Source: Akkermansia muciniphila
GTDB lineage: Bacteria > Verrucomicrobiota > Verrucomicrobiia > Limisphaerales > BJHT01
Reading direction: 5' to 3'
Assembly: GCA_945861535.1 (NCBI GenBank)
Contig: CAMAUZ010000024.1
Span: 23,738 to 87,737 of the forward strand
DNA length: 64,000 nt
Shown here: positions 7,031-16,226 of the stretch, piece by piece
How positions within the stretch are numbered: position 1 is the first letter of the stretch
Layout of the letters: each line of letters opens with the position of its first letter
Translations under genes and position numbers: made by a program
The notes under the pieces: generated by a model
Database searches by the model: none
The model's input: only the letters and a program-made list of their open reading frames with translations
What the model was told of the DNA's origin: nothing

Positions 7031-9802
7031 ATGAAAATCTTCTCGTTGGTCCCGGCCATGACCGCGCTGCTGCTGGCGGCGCTCGCGGATTGGAATGTGC
7101 GCGCGGCGGTGCTGGAGCTGCAGCCAGGCGATCATGTCGCGCTCATCGGCAATGCGCTGGCGGAGCGGATGCAGCATGACGGGCATTGGGAGACGCTGTT
7201 GCATCAGCGCTTCCCGCAGCACCGGCTGGTGGTGCGGAATCTCGGCTGGTCGGCGGACGAGGTGGATGTGAAGACGGAGCTGGCGATCACGGAGCCGTCG
7301 TATTCGGCGGGGGACAAGTTGCTGCGGTCGCGGCCGCGGTCGCGAAATTTCGGGACGCCGGATGCGCATCTCACGCACAGCCAGGCGACGGTGGTGCTGG
7401 CGTTTTTCGGCTTCAACGAATCGTTCGCCGGGCCGGCGGGGGGCGTGGCGAAATTCAAGGCGGACGTCGAGGGCTTCCTCACGCACACGGCGAAGCAAAA
7501 CTACAGCGGCAAGGGAGCGCCGAAGGTGGTGCTCGTCTCGCCGATCGCGCACGAAAACCTGCGCGATCCCAACTTCCCCGATGGCGCGGCGAACAATGCG
7601 AATCTGAAATTGTACACGGCGGCGCTGGCCGAGGTGGCGGCGGCGCGGAAGGTGGCGTTCGTGGATTTGTTTACGCCGACGCTGAAGCTGTTCGCGGCGG
7701 GCGGCGCGGTGAAATTCACGATCAACGGGGTGCATCTGAATGCCGAGGGGCAGCGCGCGGTGGGGCGGCTGTTGGACGAGGGGTTGTTCGGCGTGGCGGG
7801 GACGGCGGCCGAGTTTTCCAAGGCGCTGCGTGAGGAGATCAATGAAAAGAACGCGCAATGGTTTCAGCGGTATCGCGCAGTGAACGGGTTTTACACGTAC
7901 GGCGGGCGGTCGAAGCTGAAGTTCGCGGATGGCGAGCAGACCAATGCGGACGTGCTCGAACGCGAGCGGCAGATGCTCGACGCCATGACGGCGAACCGCG
8001 ACGTGCGCGTGTGGAAGGTGGCGCAGGGCGGAACGGTGCCGGCGGAAATTGATGATTCCAATGCGCCGGCGGCGCTGCCGGTGAAGACGTTCTTCGGCGC
8101 GAACCGCGTGAACAAGTCAACGGCCAAGGGCGTGGCCGCGCAGGGCTTGACGAGCAAAAGCGCGGAGGCGGGCGAACTCAAGTATCTGACCAGCGCGGAG
8201 GCGGTGAAGGGCTTCAAGCTCGCGCCGGGTTATGCGGCGAATTGTTTCGCGTCAGAGGAGCAGTTTCCCGAGATCGCCAACGCGGTGCAGATGGCGTTCG
8301 ACCCGCGCGGGCGGCTGTGGGTGGTGACGATGGCGAGCTATCCGCAATACCAGCCGCTGCGGGATCGCAATGCGGCCGGGCGCTCGGGGCCGGATGACAA
8401 GGTGGTGATCCTCGAGGACACGGACGGCGACGGGCGCGCGGACAAGGCGACGATCTTCGCGCGCGGGCTGCATGTGCCGACGGGCCTGGAGTTTTTCAAG
8501 GACGGCGTGCTGGTGGCGGGGCAGCCGGATTTGTTGTTTCTCAAGGACACGGATGGCGATGATCGCGCGGATGTGTTCGAGCGCGTGCTGCACGGGTTTG
8601 ACTCGGCGGATTCGCATCATGCGATCAGCGCGTTCACGCTGGGGCCGGGCGGGGATTTGTATTTCCAGGAGGGGACGTTTTTTTACACGCAGGTCGAGAC
8701 GCCATACGGGCCGGTGCGGAATCACAACGCGGGCGTGTATCGCTTCGAGCCGTTCACCTGGAAGTTCGACACCTTCATCAGCTACGGGTTTGCGAATCCG
8801 TGGGGCATCGCGTTTGACCGCTGGGGGCAGACGTTCATCTCGGATGCGTCGCCGGGCGGGAATTTCTTCGGCACGGCGTTTTCCGGGCGGACGATTTATC
8901 CGGCGAAGCATCCGAAGATGGAGGAGTGGATCAAGATGCGCGTGCGGCCGACGTCGGGATGCGAGTTTGTGGCGAGCCGGCATTTCCCGGCAGCGGCGCA
9001 GGGAAATTACCTGCTGAACAATGTCATCGGCGTGCAGGGCGTGCTGCAGCACAAGGTGACGGACAAGGACTCGGGTTTCGTCGGCACGGAGATCGAGCCG
9101 TTGCTGTTGTCGGAGGATCGGAATTTCCGGCCGGTCGATATGGAATTCGGGCCGGATGGCGCGCTGTATCTCGTCGATTGGCACGAGCCGCTGATCGGGC
9201 ACATGCAGTATTCCATCCGCGATCCGCAGCGGGACAAAACACACGGACGCATCTATCGCATCACCTATCCGGCGCTGCCGCTGCTGAAGCCGGCGAAGAT
9301 CGCGGGCGAACCGGTGGCGCGGCTGCTGGAGCTGCTGAAGGAACCGGAAGATCGCACGCGCCAACGCGTGAAAATCGAGCTGTCCGCACGGCCGGCGGCG
9401 GAGGTGATCGCGGCGCTGACGAAGTGGACGGCGGCGCTGAACGCGGCGGATGCGGAGGTCGAGCATCACCGTCTGGAGGCGCTGTGGGTGCATCAATTGA
9501 TGAACGTGCCGAACGAGGCGCTGCTGCGGGAATTGCTGCGGTCGCAGGATTATCGGGCGCGCGCGGCGGCGACGCGGGTGCTGTGCTACTGGCGCGACCG
9601 CGTGAAAGATCCGCTGGGTCTGCTGGCGGTGCTGGTGGCGGACAAACATCCCCGCGTGCGGCTCGAGGCGGTGCGCGCGTGCAGCTTTTTCGATTCGCGG
9701 AAGGCGGCGGAGATCGCGCTGGAGAGCGTGAATCTGCCGCAGGATTATTATCTGAAATACGCGTTGGATGAGACGCTCACGACGCTGGAGAAGGTGAAGT
9801 AG
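7031..9802 (+). CDS. Secreted SGNH-like plus PVC-type dehydrogenase propeller protein with terminal HEAT repeats
   Basis: The ATG at 7031 begins a 923-residue protein with a signal peptide (about residues 1-27). An SGNH/GDSL-like domain follows (about 30-260: VALIGNALAERM, NLGWSAD, FFGFNES, NGVHLN). Next comes the PVC membrane-bound-dehydrogenase-type beta-propeller (about 400-760), with calcium-loop-like DTDGDGRADK and DTDGDDRADV, and then HEAT-like repeats. The usual SGNH serine is absent (GNA where GDS is expected), so hydrolase activity is doubtful. Unlike many relatives it stops before any cytochrome c domain. It is a paralogue of the gene at 37851. The frame is open further upstream but without a signal peptide. 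Confidence 0.85.
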   Translation: MKIFSLVPAMTALLLAALADWNVRAAVLELQPGDHVALIGNALAERMQHDGHWETLLHQRFPQHRLVVRNLGWSADEVDVKTELAITEPSYSAGDKLLRSRPRSRNFGTPDAHLTHSQATVVLAFFGFNESFAGPAGGVAKFKADVEGFLTHTAKQNYSGKGAPKVVLVSPIAHENLRDPNFPDGAANNANLKLYTAALAEVAAARKVAFVDLFTPTLKLFAAGGAVKFTINGVHLNAEGQRAVGRLLDEGLFGVAGTAAEFSKALREEINEKNAQWFQRYRAVNGFYTYGGRSKLKFADGEQTNADVLERERQMLDAMTANRDVRVWKVAQGGTVPAEIDDSNAPAALPVKTFFGANRVNKSTAKGVAAQGLTSKSAEAGELKYLTSAEAVKGFKLAPGYAANCFASEEQFPEIANAVQMAFDPRGRLWVVTMASYPQYQPLRDRNAAGRSGPDDKVVILEDTDGDGRADKATIFARGLHVPTGLEFFKDGVLVAGQPDLLFLKDTDGDDRADVFERVLHGFDSADSHHAISAFTLGPGGDLYFQEGTFFYTQVETPYGPVRNHNAGVYRFEPFTWKFDTFISYGFANPWGIAFDRWGQTFISDASPGGNFFGTAFSGRTIYPAKHPKMEEWIKMRVRPTSGCEFVASRHFPAAAQGNYLLNNVIGVQGVLQHKVTDKDSGFVGTEIEPLLLSEDRNFRPVDMEFGPDGALYLVDWHEPLIGHMQYSIRDPQRDKTHGRIYRITYPALPLLKPAKIAGEPVARLLELLKEPEDRTRQRVKIELSARPAAEVIAALTKWTAALNAADAEVEHHRLEALWVHQLMNVPNEALLRELLRSQDYRARAAATRVLCYWRDRVKDPLGLLAVLVADKHPRVRLEAVRACSFFDSRKAAEIALESVNLPQDYYLKYALDETLTTLEKVK

Positions 9803-9991
9803 ATGGCGACGGTCAGGGCAGGGGGCTGCCCTCCGGAAAAGCCGCGGCAGAGATTGCGGGCGTGGATTCGGAATCGTTGGTTTGAACTGGCGGGCGGGCA
9901 GGTCGGAAAGTTTGAGATGCGCGCGTCGTATGCCAGCCAAGGTTTTGGCGCGGCATGTGTGGTCGGGCCCTGCTGCCTTCCCTCCCGCGAC

Positions 9992-10381
9992 CTATGGAGT
10001 CGGCGGCGGGGGCGGCGCGCCACCACCTTGCGGAGTCGGCCCAGTGATTTGCGCGAGGAGCGCCTGTTGCGCGTCCGTCGTCAGCAGGCCGGACAACGTC
10101 TTCAACGCGCCGATATTCTTGTCGTGCAGCGGGCGGGACTTCGCGTCCATGGCGATGAGCAGCACGCGGATTTCGTTCAGCTTCACGTTGACGGCCGTCG
10201 CGTCGGTCTCCAGAGCGTTGACCTCCGTCTCGTAGGCGGCCATCGCGTAGCCGGGCAGTGTCTGATACGCGACGCCCAGTTGCTGCATCACGTTGACTGT
10301 CGCTGTGCCGCGCGCGACGTCGGCCTCGATGTCTGAGTCCGTGTGTTGCCGGTTGTAGGGGATTTCGATTCTTGTGCTCAT
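9992..10381 (-). CDS. Hypothetical protein with proline-rich tail
   Basis: The 129-residue product begins MSTRIEIPYNRQHTDSDIEA and ends with a Gly/Pro-rich tail (GGGAPPPPPTP). The middle is predicted helical (ETEVNALETDATAVNVKLNE). No signal peptide, membrane segment or recognised domain. The frame extends 20 codons further upstream, but the ATG at 10381 gives the more natural start. It stands alone, converging with the dehydrogenase gene. Confidence 0.6.
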   Translation of the reverse strand: MSTRIEIPYNRQHTDSDIEADVARGTATVNVMQQLGVAYQTLPGYAMAAYETEVNALETDATAVNVKLNEIRVLLIAMDAKSRPLHDKNIGALKTLSGLLTTDAQQALLAQITGPTPQGGGAPPPPPTP

Positions 10382-10480
10382 AGGTTTTGCTTTCTTTCTG
10401 CCCTGAGTTATTTGGGTCTCATAGACATTAGGAATATGCACTAAGAAAACAGTTTACGCTAATGCCAAAGTGCTTTGCCG

Positions 10481-10815
10481 CTGGACGAATCCACTTCGCC
10501 CCAGCACCAGTCAGATTCTCGCTGGAGCCAGCGACTCTGCGCAGCCCTCAGCCGGAGAGCCGCTGGAGCGAACACACCGGTTCTGGAGCGAAGCACTTTG
10601 TCGCTGGAGAAAAGCACCTTGCCGCTGGAGTAAACCACTTTGACCCAGCGCCAGCTCGATTCCCGCTGGAGCCAGCGACTCTGCACAGTCGCCAGCCGGT
10701 TTCCCGCTGGAGGAAACGGCCTGGCGCTGGAGAAAAGCAATTTGGCGCTGGGGGAAAGCACTTTCCAGCTGGAGCAATTCGGCTGGCGCTGGAGAAATGT
10801 GGTTTCCGACTGGAG
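10481..10815. repeat. 144-bp tandem repeat with an internal 20.5-bp CTGGAG period
   Basis: CTGGA/CTGGG cores occur at 10481, 10522, 10563, 10583, 10604, 10625, 10666, 10707, 10727, 10748, 10769, 10789 and 10810. The intervals are 41, 41, 20, 21, 21, then 41, 41, 20, 21, 21 again, then 20 and 21. This gives two full 144-bp units plus a partial one, with every core on a grid of about 20.5 bp. The two units align clearly (for example GCTGGAGCCAGCGACTCTGC occurs in both). All three frames of both strands stay fairly open, but none resembles a protein. Confidence 0.85.
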
Positions 10816-10920
10816 AAAATGGCTTTTCCCCAGCGTCTAGGCGGATAACTGCTGGATTACTGAGCAAATCCGCAGATTCAAACCATGGAGCGCTCTGGGC
10901 CAGCCCCAAAGGGGCTGTGG

Positions 10921-11047
10921 CCTCCAGCCCAAGGTTGCGGCCCCGTCGCTACCTTGGGTGGACGCGCATTTTGGGGCGCAACCCCGATGGGGTTGTGGCC
11001 GATTCCGACCGGAGATCCAAGGTAGCTGCGCAACCTTGGGCTGGAGG
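10921..11047. repeat. Palindromic repeat element R7
   Basis: The left arm (10921-10957, beginning CCTCCAGCCCAAGGTTG) is the imperfect reverse complement of the right arm (11017-11047, ending CAACCTTGGGCTGGAGG). The loop carries ACCCCGATGGGGTTGTGGCC, which echoes GCCCCAAAGGGGCTGTGGCC just left of the element. It lies between the periodic repeat and the 3' end of the WD40 kinase gene. Confidence 0.75.
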
Positions 11048-11218
11048 ACGGAATTTCGTTGGGATTCGCAAGGACAACTTTACTGCGCTGGCACCAGGGC
11101 GCGGGTTTATCTGGCTCCGGGCTGGGCGGCGGGCTTCTTCGCGGCCTCGACCTGCTCGAACGCGGCGAGCGCTTGTTTCCACTCGGCGGCTCGGTGTCCG
11201 TGGAATTGCTGTGCAGTT

Positions 11219-14200
11219 TCAACGTGATATTTCCTGACGGGGCGTGGCGTCCCACACCTTCACCGTTCCGTCGTGGCTGGTCGATGCCAGCCGTTTCCCA
11301 TCCGCGCTAAACGCCACGCTATTGACCGCGGCGGTGTGCCCTTGCAACGTGAGCGTCTCCTGACCGTTCGTGGCGTCCCACACCTTCACCGTCTGATCCC
11401 AGCTTGCCGACGCCAGCCGTTTCCCATCCGCGCTAAACGCCACGCTCCTGACGAGATGGGTGTGCCCTTTCAACGTGAGCGTCTCCTGACCGCTCGTGGT
11501 GTCCCACACCTTCAGCGTCCGGTCCCAGCTCGCCGAAACCAGCCGTTTTCCATCCGCGCTAAACGCCACGCCAAGGACCTGGTTGAGGTGCCCATTCAAC
11601 GTAAGCGTCGCCTGACCGCTCGTGGTGTCCCACACCTTCGCCGTCTTGTCCGCGCTGGCCGAGGCCAGCCGTTTCCCGTCCGCGCTAAACGCCACGCTAT
11701 AGACCGCGCCGGTGTGCCCATTCAACGTGAGCGTCGCCTGACCGCTCGTGGCGTCCCACACCTTCACCGTCCCATCCTCGCTTGCCGACGCCAGCCGTTT
11801 CCCATCCACGCTAAACGCCACGCTAAAGACCGGTCCGGTATGCCCATTCAACATGAGTGTCTCCTGACCGCTCGTGGCGTCCCACACCTTCACCGTCCGA
11901 TCCCAACTTGCCGACGCCAGCCGTTTCCCGTCCGCGCTAAAGGCCACGCTCATGACCTCGCGGGTGTGCCCTTTCAACGTGAGCGTCTCCTTGCCGCTCG
12001 TGGCGTCGCACACCTTCACCGTCCCATCCTGCCTGGCCGACGCCAGCCATTTCCCGTCGCCGCTAAACGCCACGCCATTGCCCCCGCTAGCGTGCCCTTT
12101 CAAGGTAAGCGTCTCCTGACTGCTGGTAGCGTCCCACACCTTCACGGTCCTATCCCAGCTTGCCGACGCCAGTCGTTTCCCATCCGCGCTAAACGCCACG
12201 CTCCTGCACGCATCGCTGTGCCCTTTTAACGTGAGCGTCTCTTGCCCGCTCGTGGCGTCCCACACCTTTACCGTCCCATCCTCGTTGGCCGACGCCAGCT
12301 GTTTCCCATCCGCGCTAAACGCCACGCCCCAGACCCCGCGCCCGCGGGTGTGCCCTTTCAGCGTGAGCATCTCCTGACCATTCGTGGCGTCCCACACCTT
12401 CACCGTCCCATCGGCGCTGGCCGACGCCAGCCGTTTCCCATCCGCACTAAACGCCACGCTCCTGACCCAGTGGGCGTGCCCTTTCAACGTGAGCGTCGCC
12501 TGCCCGCTCGTGGTGTCCCACACCTTCACCGTCTGATCGTCGCTGGCCGAGGCCAGCCATTTCCCATCGGCGCTAAACGCCACGCTATAGACCGGCCCGG
12601 TGTGCCCTTTCAACGTGAGCGTCGCCTGACCGCTCGTGGCGTCCCACACCTTCACCGTCTGATCGTCGCTGGCCGAGGCCAGCCGTTTCCCATCGGCGCT
12701 AAACGCCACGCTCCTGACCACGTCCGTGTGCATTTTCCATGTGAGCATCGCCTGACCGCTCGTGGCGTCCCACACCTTCACCGTCTGATCCGCGCCTGCC
12801 GACGCCAGCCGTTTCCCATCTGTGCTAAACGCCACGCTCGTGACCTCGCGGGTGTGCCCTTTCAACGTGAACGTCGCCCGACCGGTCGCGGCGTCCCACA
12901 CCTTCACCGTCTGATCCGTGCTTGCCGACGCCAGCCGTTTCCCATCCGCGCTAAACGCCACGCTCGTGACCCCGCTGGGGTGCCCTTTCAACGTGAGTAA
13001 ATCAAGGTGACAGAGCCGTTGTAAGTAATACCACTCGAAGCCGCGCAAGTCGGGCCGGTTCGCTTGCGGGCGGTGCAGGTCGAGCAGCTCAACCACCCGG
13101 CTCACGTGCGCTTCGTCCCAAGCCCGTTTCGCCAGGTTCATGTGCGCGATATAGAGCTGGCGTCCGGCACGGTCCGCTTCGGCATCGGCCCGGTCGCGCT
13201 CGGCCACCGCGGTGGTCCGCTGCTGCTTCGCTTCGCCCAGCGCCTGTTGAGTCTGTGTCTTCGCTTCCACGGCTTGTTCACGCGCGGCCTTCTCCTTGAA
13301 GAAGAGCCAGGTCGAGACGCTCAGGCCGATGACCAGCGACGCGGCCACCGCCGCGCCCGCCGCGAAGGCCAGCCGGTGTCGGCGCACGAGTTTCTGGAGC
13401 AGGTAGGCCGCGCTGGGCGGACAGGCCAGCACCGCCTCGTGGCCGAGGTAGCGCTTGATGTCCTGCGCGAAGGCGCTCGCGCTCTCATAGCGGCGCGTGC
13501 GGTCTTTCTCCAGCGCCTTCATCACAATCCAATCCAGGTCGCCGCGCAGGAGGGTGGTCAGGTGCGCCGCCTCGGTCGCACGCTGTTTGGCGATGGCAGT
13601 CCGGTCGGCCGAGGTCAGGGTTGTCAGGCGCGCGGAGGGCTTCGGTGGTTCGACCTCGCGGAGCATCCGGCGCATCGCCTCCAAGCCAGCCTCGACCAAT
13701 GCCTTCGGGTCGAAAGGGAGCCGGCCCGTGAGCAATTCGTAAAGCACCACGCCGAGGGAGTAGATGTCCGCCCGGGTGTCCACATCCACGCCGCTCGCCT
13801 CCGCTTGTTCAGGACTTGCGTAGGCGGGAGTGCCGATGAACTGATGCAGTTCGGTGAACTGCGTGCTGTCGTTGAGCCGTCCCTCGGTGGCCTTGGCGAT
13901 GCCGAAGTCAATGACCTTGGGCACGGGGACGCCGTCGTGCAAGGTGACGAGGATGTTGGAGGGCTTGATGTCGCGGTGGATGATGCCCTTCTGGTGCGCG
14001 TGCTGGATGGCGGAACAGACGGCGGTGAAGAGGTCGAGGCGGTCCTTCGTGGAGAGATTGGCCTGGTCGCAGTAGTCGGTGATGCGGATGCCGTGGACCA
14101 GTTCCATGACGAAGAAGGGCCGGCCGGCGTTGGTCGCGCCGGCGTCGAGGACCTTGGCGATGTTCGGGTGGTCCATCATCGCCAGCGCCTGCCGCTCGGC

Positions 14201-14611
14201 CTCGAAGCGGGCGATGACGGACTTGGTGTCCATGCCCAGCTTGATGACCTTCAGGGCGACCTGGCGGCGGATGGGCTTCTCCTGCTCGGCCACATACACG
14301 GTGCCACAGCCGCCCTCGCCAATTTGCTCGCGGAGTTTGTAGGGGCCGACGAGGTCGCCGGGTTTCTCGGTGGGGGTCATGCTCTCTGTGCCGGAGCGCA
14401 CCAGGGCGCGGGTGGTCTCGGCGTCGGACTCCGGTCCGGCAGGGTCGAACAGCGCTTCCGCGCTGGACTGCACGGCCAGGAGCGCCTCGACGCGGATGCG
14501 CAGCGCGGCGTCGCCGAGGCAGGCATGGGCAAGATAGGCGGCGCGTTCGGCGGGCGGGAGCCCGAGGGCGGCATGGAAGAGTTCCGATTCGCTGGGGGGG
14601 GCTGGTTTCAT
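11219..14611 (-). CDS. Transmembrane Hanks-type Ser/Thr kinase with 14 WD40 repeats
   Basis: The 1130-residue protein has an N-terminal helical region common to PVC kinases (1-85). The kinase domain follows (about 90-370), with glycine loop GEGGCGTVY, lysine in VALKVIK, HRDIKPSN near 211, DFG in VIDFGIAK and SPEQAEASG. A single membrane helix lies near 415-440, followed by a short coiled coil. From about 535 to the end there are 14 WD40 repeats of the form DGKRLASAS.DxTVKVWD, enough for two seven-bladed propellers. Topology suggests a cytoplasmic kinase and an extracytoplasmic sensor or scaffold. The repeats are nearly identical at DNA level. Confidence 0.95.
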   Translation of the reverse strand: MKPAPPSESELFHAALGLPPAERAAYLAHACLGDAALRIRVEALLAVQSSAEALFDPAGPESDAETTRALVRSGTESMTPTEKPGDLVGPYKLREQIGEGGCGTVYVAEQEKPIRRQVALKVIKLGMDTKSVIARFEAERQALAMMDHPNIAKVLDAGATNAGRPFFVMELVHGIRITDYCDQANLSTKDRLDLFTAVCSAIQHAHQKGIIHRDIKPSNILVTLHDGVPVPKVIDFGIAKATEGRLNDSTQFTELHQFIGTPAYASPEQAEASGVDVDTRADIYSLGVVLYELLTGRLPFDPKALVEAGLEAMRRMLREVEPPKPSARLTTLTSADRTAIAKQRATEAAHLTTLLRGDLDWIVMKALEKDRTRRYESASAFAQDIKRYLGHEAVLACPPSAAYLLQKLVRRHRLAFAAGAAVAASLVIGLSVSTWLFFKEKAAREQAVEAKTQTQQALGEAKQQRTTAVAERDRADAEADRAGRQLYIAHMNLAKRAWDEAHVSRVVELLDLHRPQANRPDLRGFEWYYLQRLCHLDLLTLKGHPSGVTSVAFSADGKRLASASTDQTVKVWDAATGRATFTLKGHTREVTSVAFSTDGKRLASAGADQTVKVWDATSGQAMLTWKMHTDVVRSVAFSADGKRLASASDDQTVKVWDATSGQATLTLKGHTGPVYSVAFSADGKWLASASDDQTVKVWDTTSGQATLTLKGHAHWVRSVAFSADGKRLASASADGTVKVWDATNGQEMLTLKGHTRGRGVWGVAFSADGKQLASANEDGTVKVWDATSGQETLTLKGHSDACRSVAFSADGKRLASASWDRTVKVWDATSSQETLTLKGHASGGNGVAFSGDGKWLASARQDGTVKVCDATSGKETLTLKGHTREVMSVAFSADGKRLASASWDRTVKVWDATSGQETLMLNGHTGPVFSVAFSVDGKRLASASEDGTVKVWDATSGQATLTLNGHTGAVYSVAFSADGKRLASASADKTAKVWDTTSGQATLTLNGHLNQVLGVAFSADGKRLVSASWDRTLKVWDTTSGQETLTLKGHTHLVRSVAFSADGKRLASASWDQTVKVWDATNGQETLTLQGHTAAVNSVAFSADGKRLASTSHDGTVKVWDATPRQEISR

Positions 14612-14700
14612 GCGGTGGCCGGGTGTCTTACCCTGTCATGCGAAATTTCTCGATGATAAAGTTCCTTCATTTTCCAGCGCTTTGTCGCGCGGGGATAATT

Positions 14701-15429
14701 TCACCGTCGGCCGTCATACCAGATGGGGCAGGCGTCGCGGCGGTTCAAGGACCGGCCCAGCGTGAGGACAGCCTTCACCATGACGCGCAGGTGTTCCCAC
14801 GGCGTGTAGAGGTGCGCCTTGCGGCCGGACGTGACGAGCGGGTGGCGCGTGAGGATGCGCAGGGGCCGGAGTTTGCGCTGCCGGGCGAGCCGATTCAGCC
14901 GCTGGCTCATGTCAATGTCCTCAGCGGCGTAGAGCGCCTGGTCGAAGCCGGCGACGGCTCGAAACGCCCCCGCCTCCACGAAGCTGAACGACCCGGCGGC
15001 CCAGTGGGCTCAGCGAGTGAGGGTCGTCAAGCCAAGCATGAAGAACCCCGTCCACCACGGTGCGTGGTCGAGCCGCAGGGTGCAGCCACCTGCGAGGTGC
15101 TGGCCGGCGCGGATGACCTCGGCGACGTCGGCGAGCAGGTCGCGGTTCACGTGCGAGTCCGCGTCCACGAAGATGAGCCAGTCGCCGCTGGCCGCCGCTG
15201 CGCCGGAGTTGCGGGCGCGGGCGATTTGGTTCACTGGCTCGAAGACGACCGTTGCGCCCGCCGCGCGCGCGAGTTCCCCGGTGCGGTCCGTCGAGTTGTT
15301 GTCGCAGACGATGATTTCGCTGTCCCAGCCGATCGACGTGAACGCCTCGCGCGCGGCATGCACCGCCTGCAACGTCGCGCCGATGAGCTTCTCCTCGTTG
15401 AAGGCGGGCAGGACGATGGAGATGCGCAT
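14701..15429 (-). pseudogene. Family 2 glycosyltransferase interrupted by a single in-frame TGA
   Basis: The first part (from ATG at 15429) reads MRISIVLPAFNEEKLIGATL, then the donor-site stretch WLIFVDADSHVNRDLLADVA, a typical GT2 fold. At 15012-15010 a TGA follows LTTLTR. The same frame continues immediately with AHWAAGSFSFVEAGAFRAVA and AAEDIDMSQRLNRL to a normal C-terminus at 14701. One base (TGG to TGA) explains the break. Upstream and downstream halves are otherwise intact (about 242 codons in all), so the mutation is recent or a sequence error. TGA is a normal stop for other genes here. Confidence 0.8.
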
Positions 15430-15699
15430 GGCGGAGGATAGCGGAAACAGTCGCTCCTGCCAGCCGGGAACTTCCGTCAGCGCGATGTTTCAGAAGGGCG
15501 TCGTGTTGCCCCGCGTTGCGAGGGCCGGCGGCGCGGAGTTGACCGTCGAGGACACGAGCATCAGCCCGTTCCCCGGCGTCACGCTGGTTGGGGTGAAGCT
15601 CCAGGTGCCGGGCGGCGAGCCGGACCTGGTTGAGCACCCGCACCTTGCGCAGCGTCTCTGCGGCCATCGCGTCGCTGAATGCCTCGGCGAGGAAAGGCT
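15430..15699. other. Intergenic stretch without a supported gene
   Basis: A plus-strand frame reads VLPRVARAGGAELTVEDTSI and onward, which looks protein-like, but it has no start, no clear family and runs into the dehydrogenase fragment. Nothing else is seen. Confidence 0.3.
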
Positions 15700-15920
15700 G
15701 TGCTATGGGCGCGATCGCGTAAAGGACCCGCTGGATTTGCTGGCGGTGCTGCTGGCGGACAAGCATCCGCGCGTGCGGCTGGAGGCAGGTGCGGGCGTGC
15801 ATTTTTTTCGTTTCGCGGAAGGCGGCGGAGATCGCGCTGGAAAGCGTGAATCTGCCGCAGTACGACTATCTGAAATACGCGTTGGACGAGACGTTGAAGA
15901 CGCTGGAGAAGGTGAAGTAG
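15700..15920 (+). pseudogene. Stray 3' fragment of a PVC dehydrogenase gene (copy of 9582-9802)
   Basis: This segment matches the last 220 bases of the gene at 7031-9802, including the stop codon. Over the final 103 bases I count 94 identities. An indel around GAGGCAGGTGCGGGCG shifts the frame relative to the intact gene. Similarity continues past the stop: GGTTTGAACTGG and GATCGGAAAG near 16000-16025 mirror 9880-9915. It has no 5' part and cannot encode the enzyme. Confidence 0.85.
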
Positions 15921-16226
15921 GGAAGCGCGGCGGGAAGGGCAGAGGCCGCCGTACGAGAAAGTCGCTCCAAATTGTACGGCGTGGTTCGGCGCGCGTTGGT
16001 TTGAACTGGTGGGCGCGAAGATCGGAAAGACTGAGGTGGGCACGACGCGTGCCGGACCGGGATTTGGCGGGGTGGGGACGGCGGCGGCCGTCGAATTCGG
16101 ACGTAGGGTGGGCGGCTGGATCAAATCACCGGGGTCGCCGAAGAATCGCCGCCAGCGGGAGAAGCGTGAAGGGAAGGAGAGGAAGGAACAATACGGTCAA
16201 AGTGGGAAGCGTGAAGAGTGTCAGAC

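Noticed and set aside
10481..10815. CRISPR array
   Set aside because: Spacing is 20-41 bp with no conserved 23-40-bp direct repeat and no unique spacers; cores are only 5-8 bases and no cas genes are near.
11273..13000. Long plus-strand frames with repeats of the form HLHRPI..RRQPFPIRAKRHA opposite the WD40 kinase
   Set aside because: They are antisense shadows. The 126-base DNA repeat encoding WD40 units keeps the opposite strand open; the periodic peptide has no start signals and no known fold.
15010..15012. TGA decoded as tryptophan genome-wide
   Set aside because: Other genes here end naturally at TGA (for example the dehydrogenase at 40229 and the toxin at 40708), so TGA is a stop and the site is a local break.
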